From an uncultured Clostridia bacterium (GTDB lineage: Bacteria > Bacillota > Clostridia > TANB77 > CAG-465): a stretch of 64,000 nt of DNA. The stretch lies in assembly GCA_934169925.1 (NCBI GenBank), contig CAKPOO010000005.1, positions 1 to 64,000 on the forward strand, written 5' to 3'. The notes under the pieces were generated by a model. The model was not told where the DNA came from and made no database searches. It saw only the letters and a program-made list of their open reading frames with translations. The stretch's first letter is position 1, and each line of letters opens with the position of its first letter. Shown piece after piece: positions 35,926-45,622 of this stretch. Position numbers and translations under genes: made by a program.

Positions 35926-36861
35926 TTATAACGTAACATTTCTTTTTGTTGTTAAATTTATAGCTTTAGCAATTATATCTGACATTATAACCATAAGTTC
36001 ATCTATTTCTTTAGGAGTTACAATATAGTTTTTTTCATCTAAAACATCAACTATTTTTTTATATCTTTCATTACTTCTTTTTTCATTAGAATTACTATTA
36101 TCATCAATTATCTTTTCAATAACTTCATTGGTAATTGTAGCCATATCAACAACTGTAGGCACACCTATTGCAATAACCTCTTTATTTAAAGTTTCTTTAC
36201 TAATTTTTGCTCTTTTATTTCTTACACCATTTCCAGGTACAATACCAGTATTTGAAATTTGAATTGTACTACCAACCCTATTTATAGAGGTTGAAGCTAA
36301 AGCATCTATTACTATTACTACATCTGGATTTATCTTTTTTACTACACTTTCAATAATCTCAAATGTTTCTATACCAGTTGTTCCAAGTACTCCAGGACAA
36401 ATGCAAGATGTTTGAATCTGATTTTCATCTATTAATTCTTTTGCATATTTAAAAATATGTCTTGTAACATCAATATTTTTTACAGTAAGGTATCCTAAAC
36501 TATCTGGTGTTACTTTTTCATTGCCAAGACCTACAATTAGCAAAGATTTTACATCTTTACCAATTAATTCATCTATTTTTTTAGATATAACATTTTCAAT
36601 TTCATTTTTTTCATTTTCATTCAAAAGGTCTACATCTTTTATTTCAAAAGTAATATATTTTCCAATTTCCTTTGAAAGCAATTTTTTAGCTTCATCATTT
36701 AAAACATCGACTTGACTTTCAATCATATTCTCATATTCTTTATTTTGAAGCTTTATTCCATTAATATCATCAACGTTATTTTCTAATTTATATATACTTA
36801 CTCTTTCATCTGCCATATCAGTTCTGTAGTCAATATTTAAACTGCTTTTTTTATTATTCAT
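35926..36861 (-). CDS. gpr: Spore germination protease GPR
   Basis: GPR degrades small acid-soluble spore proteins in the first minutes of germination. The 311-residue protein starts NIDYRTDMADERV, the usual pro-region and self-processing area, and carries VGLGNEKVTPDSLGYLTVK, PGVLGTTGIETFEI, VVIVIDALASTSI and QISNTGIVPGNGVRNKR, all family blocks. The length is slightly short of the Bacillus enzyme (~370) but typical of clostridia. Its presence indicates the organism can form endospores. It is followed by its own terminator. A sporulation promoter is not clearly visible. Confidence 0.95.
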   Translation of the reverse strand: MNNKKSSLNIDYRTDMADERVSIYKLENNVDDINGIKLQNKEYENMIESQVDVLNDEAKKLLSKEIGKYITFEIKDVDLLNENEKNEIENVISKKIDELIGKDVKSLLIVGLGNEKVTPDSLGYLTVKNIDVTRHIFKYAKELIDENQIQTSCICPGVLGTTGIETFEIIESVVKKINPDVVIVIDALASTSINRVGSTIQISNTGIVPGNGVRNKRAKISKETLNKEVIAIGVPTVVDMATITNEVIEKIIDDNSNSNEKRSNERYKKIVDVLDEKNYIVTPKEIDELMVIMSDIIAKAINLTTKRNVTL

Positions 36862-36907
36862 AAAATCACCTAATTATATTTTTAGTAAATTGTAAGTTTA
36901 TATACAA

Positions 36908-36934
36908 AAAGGATAAGCTTTTTAGCTTATCCTT
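36908..36934 (-). terminator. Terminator after the 36960-37214 gene
   Basis: Perfect AAGGATAAGCT / AGCTTATCCTT stem with a four-base loop between the 36960-37214 gene's stop and gpr. Confidence 0.8.
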
Positions 36935-36959
36935 AAATAAAATATTTAGTTTTAAATTA

Positions 36960-37214
36960 TTAAATTTCCTGCATTGATAAATTCATGACATTAGAATCAA
37001 TAGCTGCACCTTTAAATCTTTCGCAATCTTTAACTAAGTTATATAAAAGCGAAAACTTCTTCTGGTAGCTTTTCTTCTTTAACATAGGAAGTAACTTTAT
37101 ACCTGTTTTTTCAAGCTCTTCGATTCCTTCCATATTTGGAATATACTCCTGCATTTTTCCAATGCTAAATTCACCTATTACTATATCATTATAGAGAACA
37201 TTAAACTTTCTCAT
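36960..37214 (-). CDS. Small unknown protein, 84 residues
   Basis: No family is recognised. The product MRKFNVLYNDIVIGEFSIG... has a short beta-like start and a helical, Lys-rich remainder ending in AIDSNVMNLSMQEI; no signal peptide or span. A perfect sigma-A promoter (37264-37292) and a terminator flank it, with AGGAGG before the ATG, so it is very likely expressed. It is a single-gene unit between gpr and the HipA-like kinase gene. Codon use is less AT-biased than its neighbours. Confidence 0.65.
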   Translation of the reverse strand: MRKFNVLYNDIVIGEFSIGKMQEYIPNMEGIEELEKTGIKLLPMLKKKSYQKKFSLLYNLVKDCERFKGAAIDSNVMNLSMQEI

Positions 37215-37263
37215 ATCAACCTCCTAAATTTAGTATAATTTTGACATAAATAAAACCACGTAT

Positions 37264-37292
37264 ATTATACCACTATTTTTTGCTTTTGTCAA
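37264..37292 (-). promoter_or_regulatory. Perfect consensus promoter of the 36960-37214 gene
   Basis: Minus-strand TTGACA (37292-37287), 17 bases, TATAAT (37269-37264). Confidence 0.85.
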
Positions 37293-37308
37293 TTATGTAA
37301 ACTTTTTT

Positions 37309-38328
37309 TTATAAAGTCTTTTCATTAACAATATCATCATAACCATATTCCATAATTCTATCTATTTGTTTTTTTCTACATTCAAAACTATATTTTGCAA
37401 CATCTGCATACTTTTCAGGTATTTTTGCACCTATACGTTCTTCAACTTTTTCTATTGCATCATCAATATTTAAATTTTGAGAACAATCATAGGCAAAATC
37501 ACCAATTTCATCAGAATACATATATAATTGATCAAAAGTATACATCCAAATTTCATTTGCCTTTGGATCATCATTATCTTCTGGAAATATTACCATCTTA
37601 GGCATAGACATATCTGAATCATATTTTATCATATTAATATCATTCATATATATTTCATCAATATCAGATTCTGGAGATTCAAGTAGCAAAGATTTTTCAT
37701 TATCATACATTTTAGATATTTCTAATTTAGTTGAATCATTTCTTTTTACAAAACTTATATTTTCACTATGATTATCAGATGCTAAAGTAAACATATCAAA
37801 AACTAACTTCTTTTGAACATTCATTAACTGCTCTTTTATATCTTTTTTTTCCATATTTGCATCTTTCATACCAGAAATCATACCTCTAAAGACTTCTAAT
37901 AAATCTGTAAGATCAGTATATCCTTCTGATGAAACATCTCCTGCACCATTTATAACATCCTCTAAAGTTATTAGTTCTTCATCATCAGAAATTATTTTTT
38001 CTGAAATAACACCAACTTTACCATCTTTTTTTACAATATCATAAAAAGCAGTATCAATACCTACTTGCTTTGCAAGTTCATCAACTATTAATTCACTATA
38101 ACAAAGACCTGTTTGATTACCTAAAACATTATCATCAAGTTTTAATAAAAATTTTCTTCCATCACTTAACTTTATCCAGTTTTTATCTCTTTGTGCATTT
38201 CCTTTTTTCTCTCTTGAATCTAGGGAAAAATTTATTTCTATATTATCTAAATTAATAAAACCATTTTCATCTCTTAATTTAGTTAAATCTTCATATGTTT
38301 TATCGCAGTTTTCATACTTATTTTTCAT
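37309..38328 (-). CDS. HipA/CtkA-like protein kinase, orphan
   Basis: The 339-residue protein resembles the small HipA-fold kinases. A nucleotide-binding Lys lies in GRKFLLKLDD (about 58-66), followed by the YSELIVDELAKQVG helix. The catalytic loop is LASDNHSENISF (about 182-193; Asp185, His187, Asn190) and the metal-binding motif KMYDNEKS (Asp209) comes next, in the family order. No HTH antitoxin-like gene is adjacent; the neighbours are holA (11 bases upstream) and a small unknown gene. It may phosphorylate a protein or act as a toxin. Kinase assignment is inference from motif order, without alignment. Confidence 0.7.
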   Translation of the reverse strand: MKNKYENCDKTYEDLTKLRDENGFINLDNIEINFSLDSREKKGNAQRDKNWIKLSDGRKFLLKLDDNVLGNQTGLCYSELIVDELAKQVGIDTAFYDIVKKDGKVGVISEKIISDDEELITLEDVINGAGDVSSEGYTDLTDLLEVFRGMISGMKDANMEKKDIKEQLMNVQKKLVFDMFTLASDNHSENISFVKRNDSTKLEISKMYDNEKSLLLESPESDIDEIYMNDINMIKYDSDMSMPKMVIFPEDNDDPKANEIWMYTFDQLYMYSDEIGDFAYDCSQNLNIDDAIEKVEERIGAKIPEKYADVAKYSFECRKKQIDRIMEYGYDDIVNEKTL

Positions 38329-38339
38329 ATCCTACCTCA

Positions 38340-39248
38340 CTATAAAGAACAAATTATTTTTTTAAGTCCTATTTCAAAATCCATTTCACCATTTTTAGTT
38401 TTTTCATCATATTCATCAAATTGCATTATAACTTGTTCTAATTCATTTAAGGAATAATTATCACAAGACTTTAGTAAATTTTTCACTACAAAAGGATGTA
38501 TTCCTAACTCTTGTGCTATATTTGTTACTCCTTTTTGTTTTAATATTTTTATCATATACATTTGTTTTATCTGTTTATACAACATTATATATATTTTAAC
38601 TATAGGTTCCTTTTGATTTAAAAGTTCATCTAGCATTTCAATTCCTTTTTTACTATTTTTATTTATAATAGTAGAAAGAACATCAAAAATTTTTGCATTT
38701 AAAGTTTTTGAACAAATACTATCTATATCTTCTTTAGTTACATCTTTTTTACTTTCATCAAAAGCAACTATCTTTTTTAGTTCATTGATATTATTTGACT
38801 TATCATTACCACATACACTAACCATATATGAAGCAACTTCTTTTGATATTTTTATATTATATTTACTTAAAGTATTTATAATATATAACGTCATCTTTTC
38901 TTCATCTAAATGTGCAAATTCGATGCAATTAGCATTCTTTGAAAGCCATTTATATTCACTTGTTCTTTTATCTACTGAGTCCTCTATTATAACAACTTTA
39001 ACATCTTCATCAAGATCTTCTAATATCTTAACGTTAAATTTTAAATTTGTATCTTTTATAATTACAAGTTTTTCACTACCAAAAAAAGTAACACTTTGAA
39101 TTATATTACCTAAAGTATCTATGTTATCTTTATTCAAATAATATAAATTTACTCCAACTTGTAAATTTCCAAATTCTTTTTTTATTTTTTCAACTCTTTG
39201 ATTTAAATCAAATTTTTCTTCACCATATAGTAAATAAATATTATCCAA
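38340..39248 (-). CDS. holA: DNA polymerase III subunit delta HolA
   Basis: Delta opens the sliding clamp in the replisome's clamp-loader complex. The 302-residue protein shows the family's N-terminal 'YLLYGEEKFDLNQRVEKIK' start, the SVTFFGSEKLVII segment, MVSVCGNDKSNNINELKKI in the middle (ATPase-like fold without Walker activity), and the C-terminal collar with LGIHPFVVKNLLKSC. Length is close to the usual 330. It lies four bases after trmFO and is followed by the kinase gene, so all three may be cotranscribed. Confidence 0.92.
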   Translation of the reverse strand: MDNIYLLYGEEKFDLNQRVEKIKKEFGNLQVGVNLYYLNKDNIDTLGNIIQSVTFFGSEKLVIIKDTNLKFNVKILEDLDEDVKVVIIEDSVDKRTSEYKWLSKNANCIEFAHLDEEKMTLYIINTLSKYNIKISKEVASYMVSVCGNDKSNNINELKKIVAFDESKKDVTKEDIDSICSKTLNAKIFDVLSTIINKNSKKGIEMLDELLNQKEPIVKIYIMLYKQIKQMYMIKILKQKGVTNIAQELGIHPFVVKNLLKSCDNYSLNELEQVIMQFDEYDEKTKNGEMDFEIGLKKIICSL

Positions 39249-39252
39249 ATAA

Positions 39253-40563
39253 TCACCTCATATCTTCTTTAAATTTTGTTATACTTTCAATTGCTATATT
39301 TGCTAGAATTTGATACTTTTCTTTTTTATCCTTTACTCTATACTCAAGTGGTTTTATAATTCCAAAATTAGCATTCATAGGTTGAAAATCTTTACTTTCT
39401 GTTGAAATATGTTTTGCAAGTGACCCAAGCATAGTGCAAGTAGGAAATTCTAATTTTTTATTGCTAAATTTTGCAATTATTTGATATGCAACCATCAAAC
39501 CTGATGCTGCAGATTCAACATATCCTTCAACACCAGATATCTGACCTGCAAAATATATGTCAGGATTTTCCTTTAAAGAAAAATCATTATTTAAAAGTTT
39601 ACCACCATTTATAAATATATTTTTATGCATAACACCATATCTAACAAAACTTGCATTTTCAAGTCCTGGTATCATTGAAAATACTCTTTTTTGCTCTGGA
39701 AAAGCAAGACTTGTTTGAAATCCAACTAAATTATACAAAGATTTTTCTTCGTTTTCTGCTCTTAACTGAACAACTGCATATGGTTTATTTTCTAAATCTT
39801 TTTCTAATCCTTTTGGTTTTAAAGGTCCAAATACTAAAGTTTTTTCTCCTCTTTTTGCCATATATTCAATAGGCATACAACCTTCAAATAACTTAATATC
39901 ATCAAATTCATGTCTGTTTGCAGTTCTTGCATTTATAAGCTCAGTATAAAAATTATCGTATTGCTCTTTTGTCATTGGTAAATTTAAATAGTCACCTTTT
40001 CCATAAGTTCCATATCTATCCATAAAATACGCAACATTCATATCTATGCTATCTTTTTCAACTATTGGTGCTGCAGCATCAAAAAAATATAGGCTATCTT
40101 TACTAATAGTTTTACTTATATTTTCAAATAAAGCATCACTTGTAAGAGGACCTGTTGCAATTACAGTTATACCATCAAGTTTAGATAAATCTGTTATCTC
40201 CTCATAAATTACCTCAACATTATCAAGTGATTTTATAATATTTGTAATACTTTGTGAAAATTTTTCTCTATCTACTGCTAAAGCTTGACCTGCTGGTAAA
40301 GAATTTTCATGTGCTACTTTTACAAACATACTATCTAGTATTTGCATCTCTTTTTTTAACAATCCACAAGCATTTGTTATTTCATCAGATTTTAATGAAT
40401 TGCTACAAACAAGTTCTGCAAAAGTATCAAGTTTATGTGCTTCTGATTTTTTATTTGGTTTCATTTCATAAAGTTTAACTTTTATATTATTATTTGCAAG
40501 TATATATGCACACTCACAGCCTGCAAGACCTGCTCCTATTATATTAACAACTTTTTCCATCAT
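39253..40563 (-). CDS. trmFO: tRNA (uracil-54-C5) methyltransferase TrmFO
   Basis: TrmFO uses methylenetetrahydrofolate and FAD to methylate U54 in tRNA (ribothymidine). The 436-residue protein begins MMEKVVNIIGAGLAGCECAYIL, an FAD-binding GxGxxG motif, and has ELVCSNSLKSDE, CGLLKKEMQ, ALAVDREKFS, the YFDAAAPIVEKDSID block and IYFAGQISGVEGYVESAASG, all typical. Two in-frame ATGs begin the frame; GGAGATA precedes the first. It seems the first gene of a trmFO-holA-kinase unit. Confidence 0.95.
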   Translation of the reverse strand: MMEKVVNIIGAGLAGCECAYILANNNIKVKLYEMKPNKKSEAHKLDTFAELVCSNSLKSDEITNACGLLKKEMQILDSMFVKVAHENSLPAGQALAVDREKFSQSITNIIKSLDNVEVIYEEITDLSKLDGITVIATGPLTSDALFENISKTISKDSLYFFDAAAPIVEKDSIDMNVAYFMDRYGTYGKGDYLNLPMTKEQYDNFYTELINARTANRHEFDDIKLFEGCMPIEYMAKRGEKTLVFGPLKPKGLEKDLENKPYAVVQLRAENEEKSLYNLVGFQTSLAFPEQKRVFSMIPGLENASFVRYGVMHKNIFINGGKLLNNDFSLKENPDIYFAGQISGVEGYVESAASGLMVAYQIIAKFSNKKLEFPTCTMLGSLAKHISTESKDFQPMNANFGIIKPLEYRVKDKKEKYQILANIAIESITKFKEDMR

Positions 40564-40645
40564 TATCTCCTACTTTTATCATTCTAATTTTACCAAATTT
40601 ATATAACAAATTCAAATAAAAAATCAATTTATTAACATTATACAC

Positions 40646-40677
40646 AAAAAAACACCAGTAAATATTACTGATGTTTT
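40646..40677 (-). terminator. Terminator after secF
   Basis: AAAACACCAGTAA / TTACTGATGTTTT hairpin (one wobble) with T-rich flank, 23 bases past the secF stop. Confidence 0.8.
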
Positions 40678-40699
40678 ATAATAAATATTTCTATACTAA

Positions 40700-41617
40700 T
40701 TATTTCTTCTTGTTTTTTGTAGATCTTTTTTCCATGAATTTTTCATATATGATCCAAAGTGGTGATACAATAAACATTGAAGAATATGTACCAACTATAA
40801 CACCAAGAATTAATGGTAATGAAAATTGCATTAAAACTTCTTGATTATTTACAAAAGCAAATATAAATACTACTATTACAGTTACAACTGTAGTAAGTGA
40901 TGTAACAATTGTTCTACCTAAACATTGTGTTAAACTTATATTTACTATTTCATTTAGATCTTTAGATCTTAATACTTTTTTTCTATTTTCTCTTATTCTA
41001 TCAAATACAACTATTGTATCGTTTATTGAATAACCAATAATTGTTAAAATAACAGCTACAAAAGTAGTATTTATTGGGAATTTTATTACTCCATAAACAG
41101 CTATAATAAATAAAGAATCATGAATTAAAGCTATAATAGCAGCAATTGCAGCACCAACACCTAAAGTTTTAAATCTTATTATTATATATAATAAAATTAA
41201 TACTATTGCAACACCAATTGCAAGTAGTGCTGAATTTAATAATTCTTTACTATATGATGCTTGAATATTTCTTGTTGAAGGTTCACTCATAGTTGGATAT
41301 TTTTCTTCTAAAGCTGCTATAACTTTATCTAAAGTTTCTGTTTCTAATGGATCTGTAGTAATAGATACTGCATTATTTCCACTTGATTTTCTTTGAACTA
41401 AAACACTAGTTCCAGTTATATCTTTTACAATACTTTGAATTTCGTTATTATCAAATTCACAGTTTAATTCAGCTGAAATAGATGTACCACCTTTAAAGTC
41501 AACATCAAATTTATATCCTGTAATTAGACCATAAGCAATTCCACCTACTATTACTAAAAAAGAGATAATCATATATACATATTTATATTTCATAAAGTTA
41601 ATTGTTTTTTCTTGCAT
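40700..41617 (-). CDS. secF: Preprotein translocase subunit SecF
   Basis: SecF with SecD draws secreted proteins across the membrane using the proton motive force. The start at ATG 41617 directly follows the secD stop (one base between) with AAGGAGG inside the secD end; a longer frame from 41671 would overlap secD. Six spans are present: one near residue 14-34, then a periplasmic-side loop with DFKGGTSISAE, and a C-terminal bundle with TIIGYSINDTIVVFDRIREN, the family signature. Coupled translation with secD is likely. Confidence 0.95.
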   Translation of the reverse strand: MQEKTINFMKYKYVYMIISFLVIVGGIAYGLITGYKFDVDFKGGTSISAELNCEFDNNEIQSIVKDITGTSVLVQRKSSGNNAVSITTDPLETETLDKVIAALEEKYPTMSEPSTRNIQASYSKELLNSALLAIGVAIVLILLYIIIRFKTLGVGAAIAAIIALIHDSLFIIAVYGVIKFPINTTFVAVILTIIGYSINDTIVVFDRIRENRKKVLRSKDLNEIVNISLTQCLGRTIVTSLTTVVTVIVVFIFAFVNNQEVLMQFSLPLILGVIVGTYSSMFIVSPLWIIYEKFMEKRSTKNKKK

Positions 41618-41618
41618 A

Positions 41619-42923
41619 TTATTCTTCAACCTCCTTTTTAGCACCAAATATCCATCTGTTTTTATTAGCAAGCATAATTATTTGTTTTAGAGCAAATTTT
41701 GTTAAAACAATAGCTGTAAATAAACTTACAATTACACCAATTGCTAGTGTTATACCAAATCCTTTTACTGTACCTGTTCCAAATATGTATAGTAAAATTG
41801 CTACTGTACATGTTGTTATATTACCATCGATTATAGCTGCCATCGCATTTTTAAAGCTTCTTTCAAAAGCTCTATCAGCTGATACAACTTTACCTTTCAT
41901 TTCTTCTTTAAATCTTTCAAAAATTATTACGTTTGCATCAACTGCCATACCTATTGATAATATTAAACTTGCAATACCTGGTAAAGTTAAGCTTATACCA
42001 GTTATAGTCATTATAAGTAAAGTAATAGAAATATATGCAACTAAACTTAAACTTGCAATAACCCCTGGTACTTTATATAAAACAATTAAGATAATTGCTA
42101 TTACTATTAAAGCAACAATTGCAGCTTTTATACTTATTGATAAAGCTTGTTGACCTATATATGGACCAACATAATCTTTACTAATACAATTTAATGTAAC
42201 TGGTAAAGCACCTGAATCAATTAGTAATGCTAAATTTTGAGCTTCTTCTTTTCTTTCAGCATAAGAACTACTTGATCCCATAGTAATTATAGCTGTTGAA
42301 GATTCAATTTTTTCATTTACTGTAGGTTCTGATATAGATTCATCATCAAGATAAATTCCAAGTGTACTTCCTGCAACAGCTTCTGTAGCAGCAGCAAATT
42401 TAGTTGTACCCTCTTCACTAAAAGTTAAAACAACGTGTGGTGATGGAAGACCTGTTGTATCAACAGCTTCATCACTATATTTTGCAGATTTTATATCTGT
42501 TCCTGATAATAAAACATTACCATTTTTATCTCTAAATTCAACTTTAGCTGTTTTATCAAGACCTTTTACCACTTCTAATGGATCTGCAGATTCATCTTTG
42601 TTTGAAGTAGGAATTTCGATATATATTTGACTAGTTGCTTCATCTGTTCTAACTATATAATCAAATATATTTGCTTTTTCTAATCTTTTTTTCATGACTA
42701 CTGAAGCCTTTGATAAATCTTCTGCTGAAGCATTAGATCCATCATCAAGTTTAGCTTCATAAACAATTGTAACACCACCACTAATATCTAGTCCGGTATT
42801 TATATTTTTAACACTTTTTATTATAGTTTTATCTCCAATTTTTAGCCCAAATATAGCTAAATATGCAAGTACTAAAACAAATACAACAAAAAGTATTAGT
42901 TTTAAAACATTTTCCTTTTTCAA
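41619..42923 (-). CDS. secD: Preprotein translocase subunit SecD
   Basis: The 434-residue protein has an N-terminal span (7-26), the extracytoplasmic domain opening with NTGLDISGGVTIVYEA (family D-x-x-GG), and a C-terminal six-span RND-type bundle with SIGMAVDANVIIFERFKEE, the signature of SecD. It is followed by secF. A promoter (42947-42975) lies directly upstream, with GGAGGGG before the ATG. Confidence 0.95.
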   Translation of the reverse strand: MKKENVLKLILFVVFVLVLAYLAIFGLKIGDKTIIKSVKNINTGLDISGGVTIVYEAKLDDGSNASAEDLSKASVVMKKRLEKANIFDYIVRTDEATSQIYIEIPTSNKDESADPLEVVKGLDKTAKVEFRDKNGNVLLSGTDIKSAKYSDEAVDTTGLPSPHVVLTFSEEGTTKFAAATEAVAGSTLGIYLDDESISEPTVNEKIESSTAIITMGSSSSYAERKEEAQNLALLIDSGALPVTLNCISKDYVGPYIGQQALSISIKAAIVALIVIAIILIVLYKVPGVIASLSLVAYISITLLIMTITGISLTLPGIASLILSIGMAVDANVIIFERFKEEMKGKVVSADRAFERSFKNAMAAIIDGNITTCTVAILLYIFGTGTVKGFGITLAIGVIVSLFTAIVLTKFALKQIIMLANKNRWIFGAKKEVEE

Positions 42924-42946
42924 GTTAACCCCTCCTAAACACGATT

Positions 42947-42975
42947 ATTATACTATCTTTAAAAATCATAGTCAA
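42947..42975 (-). promoter_or_regulatory. Promoter of secDF
   Basis: Minus-strand TTGACT (42975-42970), 17 bases, TATAAT (42952-42947), 24 bases before the secD ATG. Confidence 0.8.
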
Positions 42976-43080
42976 TGATTTTCTCTTATTTTTCTACATA
43001 TATAGCTATATATTTCATGTTTGTTACAACAATTATTACACTAATATTACATATGCTTTTTTTACTTAAAATGGACAAAT

Positions 43081-43109
43081 AAAAAGGCACTATGACAAGT
43101 GCCTTTTTA
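43081..43109 (-). terminator. Terminator of the glycolipid/phospholipid operon
   Basis: AAAAAGGCACT / AGTGCCTTTTT hairpin with a T-tail on the minus strand, 14 bases past the stop of the PH-domain gene, ending the 49297-43123 gene run. Confidence 0.88.
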
Positions 43110-43122
43110 AAATATAACAATA

Positions 43123-43737
43123 CTAATTCTTTAAACTATCTTTAAATTCTTTTGTAGAATCAATATCTTTATTTAAATCTTCTTTTTGTGCATTTATTTC
43201 TTTTTCTTTGTTATTATGATCATGTATTAACCCATCTATTATAGCATATTCATCTTCAGGTGTTTTAATACCATATACAACAAGTCCGTTATTTCTACCA
43301 TTTTCCGCATTAGTATGTATTATTATAATACCAAAGCCAAATATTCTATCCCAAACAGTTCTTCTTAATTCAACTTCTTTTACATTGCTATACATTATCT
43401 TTTTTCTATGTTGATTTAAAAAACTATCTTCATAAATCAAATACTCTTTATAAAAAGTATAAGTTATATACTTATATTGTAATATTTTCATTATAACATT
43501 AACAGCTAATATTATGTATAAAAATATATCAATAACTACAATTCCAGTTTTTATAATACTATCAGAAACACCTAAAGAATTAAAGAAAAAATTACTTGTA
43601 TTTATCATTATAGTTAAAATTGTAAATAAAAGTGCTATTAATAATGAATTTTTTATTTTTCTTCCTGTTGGCATAAATAGTTCATAAGCAAAACTAAACT
43701 TTGGACTAATTTTTAAAACTTCTTCATTTTCTTCCAT
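43123..43737 (-). CDS. Membrane protein with bacterial PH-like domain
   Basis: The 204-residue protein has two membrane spans (about 30-52 and 62-85) and then a bacterial PH-like domain (bPH2 type): TFYKEYLIYEDSFLNQHRKKIMYSNVKEVELRRTVWDRIFGFG, followed by an Asn-rich hairpin and a charged C-terminal tail. The W-x-x-hhGFG motif is typical. It is the last gene of the acyltransferase/glycosyltransferase operon, 19 bases after the ligase, so a role at the membrane with that pathway is plausible. Function unknown. Confidence 0.75.
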   Translation of the reverse strand: MEENEEVLKISPKFSFAYELFMPTGRKIKNSLLIALLFTILTIMINTSNFFFNSLGVSDSIIKTGIVVIDIFLYIILAVNVIMKILQYKYITYTFYKEYLIYEDSFLNQHRKKIMYSNVKEVELRRTVWDRIFGFGIIIIHTNAENGRNNGLVVYGIKTPEDEYAIIDGLIHDHNNKEKEINAQKEDLNKDIDSTKEFKDSLKN

Positions 43738-43755
43738 AAAAATAATCTCCTACAA

Positions 43756-45591
43756 CTACCTTTTTATCTTCATTGTTGTTGTTTTATCAAATTCTTTTTG
43801 TTTAACTTCTACCTTTTTTACTCTTTTATATGAAGGTAATTTTTCGTTTATTTCTTTAATTTTCTCCATTAACATTTCTTGGATTTTTTCATTTTCTGAT
43901 GAATCTACAGAATATTTTTTGCTTATATATTGATAATTAGGGAATATCATAGCTGTTATTACTAAATCATCTTTCATAGTACTTTCTTTTCCTACTACAA
44001 CACATTCTTTTACTTCAGCAAGATTTCCAATTAATAGCTCTAATTCTTCTGGATAAATATTCTTACCATTTTTTGTAACAATAACATTTTTACATCTTCC
44101 TGTTACAAACACATTTTGTTTTTGATCGATATATCCTATATCACCAGAATGGAACCAACCATCAACAACTACTTCATCAGTCTTTTCTTTATCTTTATAA
44201 TAACCAAGCATTAAAGTATCACTTTTTATTAGTATTTCTCCCTCACCGTTTTCATTTGGATTATCAATTTTAAATTCAGCACAATTAACAGGTTTTCCAA
44301 CAGAACCTGGTTTTCTATCAAATTCGGGAGTAAGTGCTGCAATTGGAGCAGTTTCAGTAAGTCCATACCCTTGTAGCATTTCAATACCTATATCTTCAAA
44401 CCATTTAATAATAGTTGCATCAATTGGAGCAGCAGCAGAAACAATAATCCTCATACTTCCACCAAGATTTATTAAGATTTCTTTAAATACTTTTTGTTTT
44501 ATATCAATACCAGAATATTTTAAAACATTTGTAACGTAAATCATAGAATTTACTATACTTTCTTTTTTACTGTTTTTTATACTTTCATTTACTCTTTTAT
44601 ATAGCTTTTCAAGAAGTAAAGGTACTGCAAGCATTACAGTTGGTTTTACCTCTTTCATATCATCAATTAAATATCTTAGTCCTTGGCAAACCGCAATACT
44701 ACAACCATATGCCATAGGTAATAAAAATCCAATTGTTGATTCATATGTATGATGTAAAGGTAATACAGAAAAGAAAATATCTGTAGGTAAAATGTGAACG
44801 TAAGTAGAAACAGCATTAATGTTTTGTGCTAAGTTTTTGTTACAAATCATAACACCTTTTGGTTTTGATGTTGTACCTGATGTAAATATCAAAACTTTAA
44901 ATTCATTTTCATCTATTTCTATCTTTAAGAACTCATCATTTCCATTTTCAACTACTTTTTTACCTTCTGAAAGTAAATACTCAAAGCCTACATTTTCATT
45001 TTTTAAGCTTTCTTCTGAGTACATTTCTATAAAATACTTAACTGTAGGTATATCTTTTTTTATACTTTCAAAAATATCTTTTTTCTTTTTAGAAAAAATA
45101 ACTGCCTTAGCTCCAGATCTGTTTATAAGATTTATTATTTCATCATTTGAAATATCTTTATCTAAATTTACAGATATATTATCTGAACATAGTAAACTCA
45201 TATATGATACATACCATTCATAAGTATTTTCACCAATTACAGCTATCTTTTCATTTTTTATCTTTAAAATTTCTCTTATAGCTGTTCCAAGTGAAATAAC
45301 ATCTTCTCTAAATTTTCCGTATGTAATTTCTTGAAATGTATCATGCCCAAATTTTTCATGAATAAACACTTTTTCACTATATAATCTTGTACTTCTATCA
45401 AATACTTCTTTTATAGTCTTATAATTTGTTTTTTCATAATCTTTTGGATTATAATTTCTTCTACCTTTTAGCTTTTTTTCGTCTTTATTTTTTCCAAATT
45501 TTACTTTAATATTTCCAAATTCAGATAAATTATCAAAATTAAATTTTGGTATTTTAAACTCTGGTATTTTGTCACTCTTTAAAATATTCAT
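43756..45591 (-). CDS. AMP-dependent acyl-CoA/acyl-ACP ligase
   Basis: This ~610-residue protein is an ANL-superfamily adenylate-forming ligase. It carries LIFTSGTTSKPKGVMI (P-loop-like motif), the LPLHHTYES and GYGLTETAP motifs, GWFHSGDIG and the hinge VTGRCKNVIVTKNGKNIYPEE, and ends in a Lys-containing loop, YKRVKKVEVKQKEFDKT. It should activate a fatty acid and load it onto CoA or, given the acyl carrier protein gene directly upstream, onto that carrier. A ~60-residue extra N-terminal segment is specific to it. The ATG at 45591 has AAGGAAG at suitable distance; one at 45597 is too close. Confidence 0.88.
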   Translation of the reverse strand: MNILKSDKIPEFKIPKFNFDNLSEFGNIKVKFGKNKDEKKLKGRRNYNPKDYEKTNYKTIKEVFDRSTRLYSEKVFIHEKFGHDTFQEITYGKFREDVISLGTAIREILKIKNEKIAVIGENTYEWYVSYMSLLCSDNISVNLDKDISNDEIINLINRSGAKAVIFSKKKKDIFESIKKDIPTVKYFIEMYSEESLKNENVGFEYLLSEGKKVVENGNDEFLKIEIDENEFKVLIFTSGTTSKPKGVMICNKNLAQNINAVSTYVHILPTDIFFSVLPLHHTYESTIGFLLPMAYGCSIAVCQGLRYLIDDMKEVKPTVMLAVPLLLEKLYKRVNESIKNSKKESIVNSMIYVTNVLKYSGIDIKQKVFKEILINLGGSMRIIVSAAAPIDATIIKWFEDIGIEMLQGYGLTETAPIAALTPEFDRKPGSVGKPVNCAEFKIDNPNENGEGEILIKSDTLMLGYYKDKEKTDEVVVDGWFHSGDIGYIDQKQNVFVTGRCKNVIVTKNGKNIYPEELELLIGNLAEVKECVVVGKESTMKDDLVITAMIFPNYQYISKKYSVDSSENEKIQEMLMEKIKEINEKLPSYKRVKKVEVKQKEFDKTTTMKIKR

Positions 45592-45622
45592 AAACATCTC
45601 TTCCTTTATTGTAGTCTAAAAT

